Source: Dendrobium chrysotoxum
Taxonomy: Eukaryota; Streptophyta; Magnoliopsida; Asparagales; Orchidaceae
Direction of reading: 5' to 3'
Assembly (NCBI GenBank): GCA_019925795.1
Contig: CM034305.1
Location: forward strand, 55,478,573-55,542,572
DNA: 64,000 nt
The translations under genes were made by a program, and so were the position numbers. Each line of letters starts with the position of its first letter. Position 1 is the first letter of the stretch. Positions 12,101 to 23,021 of the stretch are shown here, one piece after another. Under the pieces are notes generated by a model. That model was not told the origin of the DNA. It did no database searches and was given only the letters and a program-made list of their open reading frames with translations.

Positions 12101-12801
12101 TAAACTATTCTGCGAGCAGATAACTATTTTGAAAGAGTGCAAATGCAGATTTTGAATATTTTTTTCTATTTTCAGCGATTTTTTTACTGAGTACCTTCTT
12201 GAAACTGTAGTACGATTGCTACCTAACATTCATGCTTGATTCTCCATAACTTTAATAAAAGTTATTTATCTCTAAATGCTGCTGTCATCATCATTTTAAA
12301 ATACTGGTGGATGATTTGTTTGAACCAAGCTGTTATGATTGTATGGCTGAAGATAGATAAGGTGAATCAAGAGAAACAATTTCAAATTCAGATGCCAGAT
12401 CAAGATGACTTAAGGTTTTTATTATTTAATACTAAGATAATGATGGATTGGTTATACGATACCATGTGATATTCTATGTTCAGTGGCAGCGAGAGAAAAA
12501 AATGTTTGTTTATTATCAAATACTTGGAGGATTATAGCTGTGCATGTGAAGTTTCGGAGTCTGTAGTGCAGATAGTGATGGGCCTAATTGTCTGGGATTT
12601 CTAAAACTAATATGGCCATTTGTCTTTGCTTCTGCTACAAAAAGGACATTCAAATAATTAAACTCTTTTGAGTACCTTATGAGCATATTCTTATTCTTTG
12701 CATCATGATCATTGCGTTTTGAGATTTTAATTCCCTTTTACTCTACTGGTTGAGTCAAGTCAAGGGCCTTGAAAGATCTGATCTCAAAGCATTTGGTTGA
12801 T
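9151..12801. other. AT-rich spacer, no gene supported
   Basis: No domain-bearing frame. The two longest frames (11310-11507 and 12236-12469, 65 and 77 codons) resemble nothing I recognise and lack flanking exon signals I can defend. The second lies in slightly less AT-rich DNA (12220-12640) and could be an exon fragment, but this is unproven. Confidence 0.45.
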
Positions 12802-12804
12802 TTA

Positions 12805-12901
12805 GGTTTCGTTTGGTACAGCTTTCTTATTGATTCTTAAAGCAATTTTTTTCTAGAAAACATCTTTAAGAAGCAGTAAAAAAGCCGTCCCAAACGAACC
12901 C
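12805..12901. mobile_element. Tourist-like MITE, copy 1
   Basis: 97 bp, with ends GGTTTCGTTTGG and CCAAACGAACCC as imperfect inverted repeats. It carries an internal CTTAAAGCA/AAGAAGCAG pair shared with the other copies and is flanked by TTA on both sides (12802-12804, 12902-12904). A 3 bp TWA duplication with GGxxTxGTTTGG ends fits PIF/Harbinger-derived Tourist MITEs. Confidence 0.85.
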
Positions 12902-12904
12902 TTA

Positions 12905-13426
12905 ATTCGCGGGTTCAGAGCTTACAAGTTACTCAATCTCTGTTTCAGTCTTAAACCGCGCGAGCCATGTATAACTGCATGTAAGCTGGTCTGATTTGAT
13001 TTTTATTTAAATAGATCTGACTTCTTCGTTTTCAACCTTGCTGGATCTATTCTAAAATTAATTTGAAGTAGTCCACTCTATATTCACTTGCCTTTGTATT
13101 TAGTTGTTTATTCAGGAAGGCACAGCTCTGGAACCTTTTTAGGCACTTGCATGATCATGTATGCAACTTCATCTCCTTAAACACAAACTACACTTTTTAA
13201 AACTTAATTATAAATATAGTTAGATATCATTCTTTATCAATCTTGCTACTAAATTATTAAAAAAAATTTGTTGTTCGAGAAAAGTATGTGCTCAAAGCAA
13301 TGATTATTATGGGAATGCGGAAAAAAAATTATAGATGAATATATATGCACATATGTAAAGAGAAATAAAATACAATTTTTTTCACTATGATATTTTTCTC
13401 ATTTTTATCTCACTAATGTAACTCAT

Positions 13427-13504
<78 letters not shown>

Positions 13505-13767
13505 CAAAATCTAAGTATGAATCCTCCACCAACTATGCTCATCAGAGATAGAGGAAAGCATGCCCTATTTTGCATAAAAATACATCATTGTTCATCAGGT
13601 CTCATGGCAGTAATCGAATTACTTTGAGAAGGCCATCAACTTTCAAATGTCATGCTTTCTCCTCAAGCCTTTTGTTGATCATCCAATAGATAAATCATTT
13701 TAATTGACATCAACCAAGATGTCTATAAATCTCATATTACTCCATTAGCCACTTATATTATCTCCAC
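12905..13767. other. Spacer with CT microsatellite, no gene seen
   Basis: AT-rich non-coding sequence containing (CT)n at 13428-13505, just outside the left end of CACTA-2. Confidence 0.5.
13428..13505. repeat. (CT)n microsatellite, about 39 units
   Basis: Uninterrupted CT repeat of 78 bases, the longest CT tract in the window. Confidence 0.97.
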
Positions 13768-13789
13768 CACTACTAAAAAAATAGTCTTT

Positions 13790-14075
13790 CGCAGCACTTT
13801 TTTTATCCTACCGCAGCGGTTAAAACACCTACAAAAGTTTTAGCAGCGGTTTATAAACCGCTACACATCCGCCATATTTGCTATCGCTGCAAGCACCTTC
13901 CGCAGCACTAAGTAAACCGCTGCGGTAGCCTATAATTTAGCAGCGCTTACTTTCGCAGCAGTTTTAACCGCTACAAATCTGAAAAAAATTTAAAAAAAAA
14001 AATATGTGAGAAAGTGTTTTTGGCGGGGGTTAAAACCGCTGCAAATCTGAAAAAAATTTAAAAAAAAAATCTGTT
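13790..14075. repeat. CACTA-2 left subterminal repeat array
   Basis: Words of the form GCAGCGGTTxAAAC and its reverse GTTTAACCGCTGC recur at least seven times in both orientations. A 30 bp block including TCTGAAAAAAATTTAAAAAAA occurs twice in direct orientation (about 13978-14008 and 14045-14070). This is the expected location and form of TnpA binding sites. Confidence 0.75.
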
Positions 14076-14923
14076 TGCACCATGCAGGAGCAGATTTCTA
14101 CTAGAAGAAAGATCCACAATACTACATTACTCCAAAAAGAACAAGTGAACAGTCATCTTTTCAACGAAAGAAATAGCAAAATTCAAGTTGTTTGCACCAT
14201 GCAACAATTGTAAGCCATCTTTCTTGCTGATAACGCTAAATTCTAATTGTTGAAGATGGCCTCTTTAACTCCATTCTGCAAAGCAGACACATCTACAACA
14301 GAAGACACTACATACCCATAACCAGAGTTTTCACAGGTCTGTAGCAATAGAAAAATAATATCATAAACGAATGATTTGATAAGGCAAATCAAGTATTCAA
14401 CTAGAAATTTTCATTTAGAGATAATAAAATACATTCCCAGTAAAAATAAAGAAGCAAATAATTAACCAAAACACCAAAAAATACAAAATTAAACAGAAAA
14501 GACGAACTATTTTATAGTTGTGAGCATCATCAGACGGGTCAAAAAATTTCAGACAAAAGTAGCTTCATCTACTATAGAGTAGAAATGACAAGTTGAACAT
14601 GCTTCACAAATATTAGTACACTTGGGCTAAGTAATATTAAGCATTGCAAAAAAAAAACATTACTAGCTAGACCCAAACATAAAAACACAAAATCCTTATA
14701 ACATTTCAAAACAAAATATTAGTCATACATAAGAAAAATATTGTGCCCATTTATATTACGGCTTCTCTTCTTCTACACCTTGGATGTTAATTAGGTGAGA
14801 ATTGATCATTGTCTCCCTGTTAATAATATAGAAGTCATCAGTAAAAATGAAGATGATAAAAAAATATTTTTTTAAAAATTTTTTAATTTTACATACCATA
14901 GTTGAGCTTCCTGGTGGTGGATG
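14076..14923. other. CACTA-2 3' non-coding part
   Basis: AT-rich sequence between the subterminal repeats and the stop codon of the TnpA-like gene. It is presumably 3' untranslated region and terminator, but no clear polyadenylation signal stands out. Confidence 0.5.
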
Positions 14924-16601
14924 TTATCCCTGGTTATTTTCCTTCAATTGTCTTACCTCATTTTGCAGTGTTCGCACTAGCTCTTCAAGTCTTATAACTC
15001 GATCAAATGCAGTATTGCCTCCACTGCTACTACCTGGAGTCGTGGTGCTATGAGGAAAATATCTGCTCGGAATGACCCCAAAACCTTGTGTCCGTACCCT
15101 CCCTGGATGTTCTGGCCCCATGATCGCTTTAAACACTTTCTCATTGGCCTCGAAATTTCCATCTTCTGGCATCAACCCTTCCTCGGCAAGCATTTCGGAA
15201 GCATGTGCCTAGATTCAAAAAAAAATTATGATTTTACCCATCGTCAAGCATTTTAAAGCATTTCAGAAGCATGTGCCTAGAAGCATATTAAACTCATCAT
15301 GTGAAATGCATATGATTTTACCCATTTTTGTCTAGCCTCCTCAGATGACCATGATCCATCTTTACGAGTACGATTGATTTTCCATAATAAGAGACGATCT
15401 TGTACAGACTGCAAACAAATGAAATTAATAATCTTCATAGAAATATAAATATATATACAATTGAAATACATACTGTTTCTTGTTGTCTCCTTACGGAGCT
15501 CACCCGACCCATCGTATGCGGACATGTTTGTTTTTTTGCATTTTCTGCATTTCTTGCTGCTCTATCCTACAATAAATATTTGTCATATTAAGGGTAGTTT
15601 TCAATAAACTCAGTAACAAGGCGGAGAGTAATAGATCAACAAATTAAATATACATTCCAAAGAAAGGCAGAGAGTAATAGAACAACCATGTTGATTATTT
15701 TTTTCAAGTAACAAAAAACCCTAAACATTACTGAATAAATTGGACGTACTTCCTAGAATAAATAATATGCCTTGCAAAATATAATTACTGGAATTTTCCT
15801 TATAAAAAAAATAAAGCAAAAGTGTAAAATGTAAGCCAGTCAAAGTCATCCATCTAACCCACTGATTAATGAGAATCAACAATGGCATTATAGTATTTCT
15901 GTCCCATTTCACATCCATTGCAGAACTAATTCGATGAGCCATATATATTTGAACCCCAAGGTCAGCCCATATCTAAACATAAATTTGGCATTTTAGTGAT
16001 CTGAAAAAGAATGCAGTTTGACAACTAAAAAAATAGTAAATTTCACATGTTGATTTCATGTGATGCAACTCACCTTGTCCTGAGGTTGTGACCACTTACT
16101 AACAAGCTGACACCACTGCACTGAGTCTACTCCTGCAGGGACAGCCTCCATGATCTCCTCTACTGGTCTACTATCCCAATGCTCTGCTTTTAAACTAGTT
16201 TTAAAGTTGCGCCACTTCACACCAAGAGATTGTAGTATCCAATGCTTTATGTTTGTAGGGAACTCAAATTTGGCCTAAAGAATGTTAAATGATTTTAGAT
16301 ATCAAACAAGCATAAATAATATCTAATTATTTGTTATCATATTTACCTCTACTTCAGCTAGCATTCTCTTCTTAAAGGGTTCCAAGCCTTTATTGCGCCA
16401 ATCTGAGAATGAGATCGGTGCCAAAATAGGATCTCTGGCTACAACCCCTAAGTATGAACCAAGCAGAATAGACTCTGGTATATTACATGGCACCATATTC
16501 TCATTGACTTCAATGTGAACCCGTGTACCTGGTGCCATGCTTTGTATGTCTGCACAAGTAGTTCGACCTCTCTTTTTTATTGGAGCACCCTCATTATCTT
16601 A
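14924..16601 (-). CDS. TnpA/Ptta-like protein of CACTA-2, five exons, no stop inside
   Basis: I infer exons 16347-about 16598, 16074-16274, 15474-15566, 15322-15408 and 14924-15208. The three internal exons are each a multiple of three with phase-0 introns and standard GT/AG ends (for example AAG|GTGAGT at 16074). Joined, they read without a stop to TAA at 14924. Exon 1 holds RTTCADIQSMAPGTRVHIEV and SYLGVVARD, exon 2 a VKWRNFKTSL block, exon 3 a CPHTMGRVSS block, exon 4 RTRKDGSW, and exon 5 EHPGRVRTQGFGVIP followed by a short coiled coil. These are hallmarks of the plant Ptta/En/Spm (Transposase_24-like) family. Its 5' start is unclear: an in-frame stop sits at 16599-16601, next to a possible splice acceptor. 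The family's likely role is binding subterminal repeats. Confidence 0.78.
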
Positions 16602-17735
16602 AAAACATAAAGATGATTGTTTCATTCCACTCCACGGAGGCATATTATATGGCACTAAAATCACTGGCCAAATGTCGTATGTACTGCTCATAATCTTGAA
16701 AGGATTAAAACCATCAGTAGCTAAACCAAGGCGAACATTACGTGGATCTGCGGCAAAATCAGGAAATCTAGAATCAAATGATTTCCATGCTTCTCCATCA
16801 GCTGGGTGTCGTAACATACCATCTGTATTTCGTTATGTGGCATGCCAAATCATCTCTTCTGCCATTTTTTTAGTTTTAAATAATCTTTGAAGTCTTGGAA
16901 TCAAGGAAAAATATTGAAGAATTTTAGCAGGTTTCATTTGAACTTTTTTATCTTGTGTAATATTACTCTTTTGATTAGGAGCCCATCTTGATGCTCCACA
17001 GACTTCACATACATTCTCATTAGACTTATCTCCCCAAAATAATGTGCAATCATTAGGGCATGCATGTATCTTGGTATAACCAAGATCAAAAGCCTTCATT
17101 AATTTTTTAACTTCATATGTACTTCTAGGTAGTGATGCCTCTTCAGGAAATGCTTCAATAAGTAACTCTAATAACATATCGAAGGATCTTGCAGTCCAAG
17201 AGTTTAAGCATTTCAAACGAAATAAATGTAATATAAATGACAGCTTTGAAAATGTCTTACATCCGGGATATAATTCTGCACCCACATCTTCTAATAACTT
17301 TGATTGTTTTTCATCTACTTTATTTGAATCTTGAGTAAAGTTTTCATGCTGATCAACTAAGTTAATTGATTCATTGATTGGAGCAAATGTATCCCTCAAC
17401 AATCCTTCAATATCATCTATATATGGTTGCGCATTTTGAGTAGTTTGTGATTCAAAATTAGACATACTAGCAACACCTTCATTTTCTGAACCTCTAACAA
17501 CTTGATGATCCTCCCCATGTCGATTCCAAACAACATACCCCGTAAAGAATCCATTGGTGATAATGTGTTCCTTGACATCTTGTACTGAATGAAAATATCT
17601 GTTGATGCACGATTTGCATTTGCATAATATCTTTCCTGATAGATTCTTACTACGACTAGCAAAATCTAAAAAATCTTCAACTCCTTTGTTGTATTCACGA
17701 CTCCATCTTGCCTTGGTTATCTAACTCTTATTCAT
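16602..17735 (-). pseudogene. CACTA-2 TNP2-type transposase, N-terminal half, two stops
   Basis: From ATG at 17733-17735 the frame encodes a transposase-associated domain (RWSREYNKGVEDFLDFA, then a zinc-like CKCKSC, then a GFFTGYVVWNRHGE block). It continues with the TNP2 N terminus: ELYPGCKTFSKLSF, KIHACPNDCTLFWGD, CEVCGASRW, PRLQRLF, RHPADGEAWKSFD, VRLGLATDGFNPF and VPYNMPPW. Stops occur at codon 5 (17721-17723, TAG where the related copy at 41012 has Trp) and at 16833-16835. The remaining catalytic half of TNP2 is missing: the frame runs straight into the TnpA-like exon at about 16600, suggesting an internal deletion. A TTGCAG acceptor lies just upstream of the ATG. Confidence 0.88.
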
Positions 17736-20214
17736 TTTAAATTCAGCTGCAATTTTTAACCATTGACAATAATTAAAAAACTATTTCAGTTCATATTTTT
17801 AGCAGTCTCAGCTAGAAATACTAAAAGTTAAAAAAGATATAAGCATGCCTTTAAACGATGGGGCATTAAAACTTTATTCCAATGCAACAAAAGACGGTAT
17901 GAATTAATTACATGAATTATGAATTACAATTGATAAACTAATAATCTTTATTTTGACTTGTTCAAAATATTCAAGTTCTATTGCAATCATGGAGGATTAA
18001 TAGAATGCATAAATGATTTCAATACAAATGAGAATGTTGTAAATAAATATAAGCCATCATATCAAGTTAAATTTTAACAACTCAATGTTACTAATAGCTA
18101 TCTTGAATTTATAATACTCAATAATACATAGGCCTAACTTTTTTTCTTGAGGAAAATGCAAATGTCTAAGTAATTTCAGAGCCGCGACCATTTCATCTAA
18201 TAAATAAGATAGATATTAAAAGAATGAATATAACTTGGTCAACCAGGAACAGCTTTCTTAAAAAAAATTAAAAATGCAAAATAAGTGCACTTCATATCGT
18301 AGAGATCATAAATGTTCAAAATTATCATAAATTTGGGTTTGGTTTTAATTTTAAGGGGATTTGATTTATTTTAGGTTGACTAGTTTATTTAAAATTTTGT
18401 CCTTATAAGATTGCAATATAGTATAGGAAAAGCTTCAAAAAATATAGCACATAAAATCATAACTGAGAGAATCAACCTAAAAGTCTAGTTCAAAGGTGAG
18501 ATTTATCACTACGGTAGCAAAACCTCAAACCAAGGTTTAATGGAACATATATAAGGAACTAATAAATTAAAATTGTAAAACTAAAAACCCAAGGACACTA
18601 GTTTTACAATCTTGAATTAAAAGAACTATCAGTTAACCACATATAAGCACCATGATATTCCTTTTGAAGCTGAACAAATCAACTGAGTTTGTTTTATGAT
18701 TAACTTTCTTTTTTCTTCTAACTTTATGTCGGCTAACAATGTCAAGGGTGTTTTAACACTTGCTAACTATTTATGATTTCCTTTTATGAATAATTATTAT
18801 CATGTAAATTTGGTTGCTTGGGCAATGCCTTATAGGAGTCATGTCAAATTTAACATCATATGTATGACTTACAGGAAGATTAACTGTAATGCTTGCAGTG
18901 GTAATCTCAAAAATGAGAATGATAAGTTTTTTTTTTCTCATTCTAATAATTCATTTAGAGTAAGTTCTCTTTGCAAGCAGTTCTTATGGGTCAATACGTG
19001 GGAGTTGAGTATTGTATTATAGCAAGCATTTGTAATGTATTAGCTGGGGTAGATGATTATCACACTATAAGATAAATCTTACATGATATGCTTATTGTTT
19101 GAATTTAATATCAAATTATAAATGTCTTAATAAGAGGCAACTTTATTTAATCTATCACTTCCTCTAAGGAATGGTAACAAATCTTTTGGACAATATGACT
19201 TTAATTGCTCTCAGACTCATAGAGAACAAGACTTTCTTTATACAAATTATAAAAGTCTTAATGAGGAGCAACTTTATTTACTCTATGACTTCCTCTAAGG
19301 AATGGTAACAAATCTTTTGGACAATATGACTTTAATTGCTCTCAGACTCAAAGAGAACAAGACTTTCTTTGTATATTAATTTGTTTGTACGCTGTTGGGG
19401 ACTATCTTATTATTATTCTGGAATAGGTTTTGGTGTCCCTTGGTTAGTTCAGCACATCCTTAAAATCTCCTAGTTTTTTTCTTTACTGCATTATGTGTAT
19501 TGTGATCTTAATTTTCGTCACCCCAAAAAAAGTATTTTTTGTTGGCTACTACTATGTCAACACAGGTAATTTATCGCTAAATATTATTTTACCATCCTAT
19601 TGGGCTACATAATTAGTCTAATCTACATAATCCTACAAAAAAATCCACACTGACGTCTTAAAAATATAACCAATAAAAAAGAGAGTTTATATAACGGCTA
19701 AGTAATTAAAACAAATTTCAAAGCAAGAATGGGCTATTAAAAGATCTAAGAGCAAAACAAAAATCTGAATTGTGCCCATGAAAAAGTAAACTGGTGAACG
19801 AACAAATATTGAAAAATTAAGGTCTCATACTAGGAAACAACTATAGAACGACTCATATAACCGCCATACATGAAACAATTACTTATGCATGCAGCGTGCC
19901 ACATTAAACAATTAGAAAATATATAATTATGGGCTTTAAAAGTTCTACATTAGTAGAAATTCAATACCTGAATGATAAAATGGTTCTCTGCTGGCAAGTT
20001 CTCCTCAAAAACCTATCAAAAGAAAGGCAATAACTCAGGGAGTACTTTAAAAGTCATCCACTTACAAAATAAAACTGGCATTGAACAACAACAAACCAAT
20101 CAAAGCACATTAAAAAAGAAATCTACAGGAAGAAATAGCAAAGCAAAAACTGAACAGAAACATATTAAACAAAAGAAAAACCTACAAAGAAACTACAAAG
20201 AAGTTTTTGTTAGA
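17736..20214 (-). other. CACTA-2 presumed first intron or 5' region
   Basis: About 2.5 kb of AT-rich sequence between the TNP2 start and the GC-rich 5' block. It has no domain-bearing frame. CACTA-3 has the equivalent gap (33430-41011) filled by LINE III. Confidence 0.5.
19113..19374. repeat. 131 bp tandem duplication inside CACTA-2
   Basis: Two adjacent copies (19113-19243 and 19244-about 19374) start with AAATTATAAA and are almost identical through GGAATGGTAACAAATCTTTT and GAGAACAAGACTTTCTTT, with roughly ten differences. It looks like a recent local duplication. Confidence 0.9.
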
Positions 20215-20640
20215 ATGCAAGCATCAGTGTCGGCGTCGCGTCGGCCTCGGCGTCGGAGCGGGCAAAGTTCTTAGGTTGGTGATTTGCAAAAGACATTTTC
20301 ATTGCTATTTATTTTCTTCCATTTAATTTCTAATTTTAGGAATTAATATAAAGAAACAAGAAGAAGATTGAGAAGAAGATGGAGAAGAAGATGAAGAAAA
20401 AGAATGAGAAGAAGACGAGGAAGAAGATGAAGAGACTCGCCGTGATCACGAAGGGATTCCGACCTGGATTCGCCTTCGAAGTTGCGACGTTGGCTCGGCG
20501 GTTCGCGATCGAGACGGAGACGGATGGCGTTCATGCGGAGAGCCGAAGGAAATGGGAAAGAGCGCGAATTAGGGATTTGGGAAGAGAGGGAATTAGGGAT
20601 TTCACTAAAAGAGGGTGTAGGCAGCGTTAAAATATTGAAC
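20215..20640 (-). promoter_or_regulatory. CpG-rich 5' block of CACTA-2 (possible first exon)
   Basis: A sharp GC and CpG increase (GTCGGCGTCGCGTCGGCCTC at 20229-20248; TTGGCTCGGCGGTTCGCGAT at about 20490-20509) with a purine-rich GAAGAAGAT tract at 20354-20430. It lies between the transposase start and the 5' terminal repeat, where CACTA promoters and first exons lie. CACTA-3 has a comparable GC-rich block at 33010-33420. Open frames on both strands here are compositional. Confidence 0.5.
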
Positions 20641-20734
20641 CGGTTTTAACTGGTGCAAAAGATAAGTTTTGGCACCGGTTAAAAAAACACTGCAATAAAA
20701 TTGATGCGAAAGATATTATTTTTTAGTAGTGCAC

Positions 20735-21672
20735 CTCTACGCCTTGCTAAATAAAAGATAAGTATTAGGGGTGATCTTACATATCATGAAACTATTTCCT
20801 AATATTGTGTTTAAACGTAGTGGGAAATAATCTTTAAATGTTAAGTAGATGGTGTGGGCAGAAAATTTATAAAGACTAGCTAGGGGGTTGTAGGTAATCA
20901 ACTTGCAGAGGTTAGGTAGATGATGATTGAGGGTGTTATCTCTATATGACACCCCTCACATCTCAATAGTCTCTCACTTGGAGATTACATTCTACTTTAC
21001 TACATTGAGGGTGTTATCTCTATATAACACCCCCTCTCAATCTTCCATAAGGGTTGACTGAGATTTATAGTATGTCAATCCAGTGGTGATAAATCTATCA
21101 TCCTTTACCACCATTAATTGGCTTATTACCATGTTGTTCTTCAATCATAAAATATTATTTTTCCTGCAATGCACATGTGTTCTTTTCTAGCTTTCACTTG
21201 ATAGAAATTTTATCCTATATCACATTTCCAAATCATGATCAATCAATTTATCAGTTGCTCTTGATATTTTTATGTTTGATTTTATGTATGCAATACCATC
21301 CTTACTTATATATGCCATCATCATTAAATTCTTAGTCACCTTCTTGGTATCAGTATAAAAACATAAGGTTAAACATTATTCACTAACTAAGTTGTCCAAT
21401 TGAGGATGCTCCTCTTCATACATCATGAAGCTTCCATATGGTCCCATACTATTAATTATTTATGCATTACCAATCCCATAACATTTAAGAATTCAATATC
21501 AGTTGATTTTTATCACAATTTTTGTCATGTTGTTTTGTAGTGATTATAATAATCTCAATGAACTTTGTAATTAAATTTGATATCAACTAACTTAATTGAT
21601 TTATGGTTAAATTGAACTCATTGATTTAAATAAATTTTTAGATATACATTATTCACCATCAAACATGTGCGA
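20735..21672. other. Spacer, no gene seen
   Basis: AT-rich. A 20 bp word with GAGGGTGTTATCTCTATAT occurs twice (20930-20949 and 21006-21026). No domain-bearing frame. Confidence 0.5.
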
Positions 21673-21737
21673 CAAATCTTTCTTTACTCCGCCTCTTCCT
21701 TCTCGCTAGGGGTCCTCCCCCTCCCCGCTACCGCTTC

Positions 21738-23021
21738 ATGGCTGGAAATCTCTATGATTTCCCTCATATTTCCTCCTCTTCTCTTCTTGGCCTGCCTCCT
21801 CCGACAAATGTTCTCTCTTACGCAAACCAGCTGCTTTCTTTGGAGCTCCCCACTGAAGACTTCTCGGTCACTTTTCATCCTCCTAACCCAAAGCTTTCTT
21901 TCAAGATGGTCGACCTCTCGGAAGGTATTGCTCTCTGGAACCTTTCTCTTGTCAGTTACTCGAAAGGGCAAAGGACGTATTATGAACGGCTTCTGGCTTC
22001 GATGAAGAAACTGTGGCCACTCAAAGGTTCCCTGTTATTGCTTTCTCTTTCAGATGGTTTTTTTCTATTGAAGTTTAATAATAGTGAAGACTATAACATG
22101 GTTTGGACTGGAGGACCTTGGTTCCTCCTTGGAAAACCCTTTATACTCCAAAAATGGTCTCCTAAATTCAAACCCAAGCGTGAAGAACTTTCTTCTATCC
22201 CTCTCTGGATAAAAATTTTAGATGCCTCGCTTGCGTTATGGACCCCTACTGGCATCTCTCAACTAGCCAGTTATCTTGGAATCCCCCTCTCGGTCGACTC
22301 CCTGACGGCTAAATGTTCCCGTTTAAACTTTGCCAGAATTTGTGTTCAGATTACGAAATCTTCTCCTTTACCTGATGAGATCCCCATCGACATCAATGGT
22401 GAAGAACAAATTCTTAAAGTTGTCTATGACTGGAAGCCTACTCCGTGTGAAACTTGTGGCTCTCAGGTGCACCCCCCAAACTTATGCCCGTTTAACCCAA
22501 ATCCTCCTCCTCCCTTCCCCCCTCAGCCCCGCCAGAGGGGACGGAGTACCAGCAGGCATCCTCGCTCTCAATCTACTACCAAAAACCTTAATCCTCCTTC
22601 TCAATCCTTAAACCTTCCTTCTATCTTGCCCCCTCCTTCCCAGTCGGTAGCTGTGGACATCCCTCCTACTCTGGAAAATTTCTCTGTTAAAGAACCTCTA
22701 ATCCCTAATCTTAACTCCCCTACTGAACACTCCTCCTCCTCTGCTCAATCTGCTCACCCTCCCTCCCCTATTATCCCAAACATCTCCACCAACAATAAGT
22801 TTGACTCTCTCCCTCCCGGAGAGCCCTCTTCTAATTCTCTCCCTGATCCCTCTACGCAGACCAACCCAAATGTTGCTTTGCTTATGGACCACCACCCCTC
22901 ATCCAACATCCTTCTGGAAAATCAATCTTCATCCATTACTAAGTCCCCTCCCCGCAACTCCAAAGCCTCTAAAGCCAAATCTGCCAAAAAGGTAAAATCC
23001 ACCTCCTCAAAATCCCATTGA
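21738..23021 (+). CDS. LINE II ORF1, DUF4283 plus zinc knuckle protein, 427 aa
   Basis: An intact frame of plant LINE ORF1 type, an RNA-binding chaperone-like protein of the retrotransposition particle. Residues about 60-190 form the DUF4283 region (GKPFILQKWSPKF and IPLWIKI blocks). A CX2CX4HX4C knuckle follows at about residues 237-250 (CETCGSQVHPPNLC), and then a long Pro/Ser-rich C terminus ending in a Lys/Ser-rich tail. The start at 21738 was chosen because it lies about 50 bases inside the element and precedes the conserved region. ORF2 begins directly after. Members of this family are normally 300-600 aa, so the length is ordinary. Confidence 0.85.
   Translation: MAGNLYDFPHISSSSLLGLPPPTNVLSYANQLLSLELPTEDFSVTFHPPNPKLSFKMVDLSEGIALWNLSLVSYSKGQRTYYERLLASMKKLWPLKGSLLLLSLSDGFFLLKFNNSEDYNMVWTGGPWFLLGKPFILQKWSPKFKPKREELSSIPLWIKILDASLALWTPTGISQLASYLGIPLSVDSLTAKCSRLNFARICVQITKSSPLPDEIPIDINGEEQILKVVYDWKPTPCETCGSQVHPPNLCPFNPNPPPPFPPQPRQRGRSTSRHPRSQSTTKNLNPPSQSLNLPSILPPPSQSVAVDIPPTLENFSVKEPLIPNLNSPTEHSSSSAQSAHPPSPIIPNISTNNKFDSLPPGEPSSNSLPDPSTQTNPNVALLMDHHPSSNILLENQSSSITKSPPRNSKASKAKSAKKVKSTSSKSH

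Larger units (their letters stand above)
13768..20731 (-). mobile_element. CACTA-2 (En/Spm) transposon, 6964 bp, complete ends
   Basis: The left end is CACTACTAAAAAAATAGTCT and the right end, reversed, is CACTACTAAAAAATAATATC; both run on into CTTTCGCA(G/T)CA. The flanking 3 bp are identical (CAC at 13765-13767 and 20732-20734). Genes are on the minus strand: a TNP2-type transposase (broken, C-terminal half missing) and a five-exon TnpA/Ptta-like gene with clean splice sites. Subterminal AACCGCTGC-type repeats lie at 13790-14075 and related words at 20636-20700. It has ends that could be moved in trans but no complete TNP2. Confidence 0.94.

Noticed and set aside
12236..12469. 77-codon frame as a host gene exon
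   Set aside because: No domain recognised and no partner exons found. Kept only as an open question in the spacer entry.
15721..15973. Possible additional exon of the CACTA-2 TnpA-like gene
   Set aside because: Exon 16074-16274 joins exon 15474-15566 directly in phase with the expected family motif order. Including this segment breaks it.
20343..20630. Overlapping frames on both strands, Lys/Arg-rich or Leu-rich
   Set aside because: Compositional: a GAAGAAGAT tract and a CpG-rich block in the CACTA-2 5' region, with no recognisable domain.
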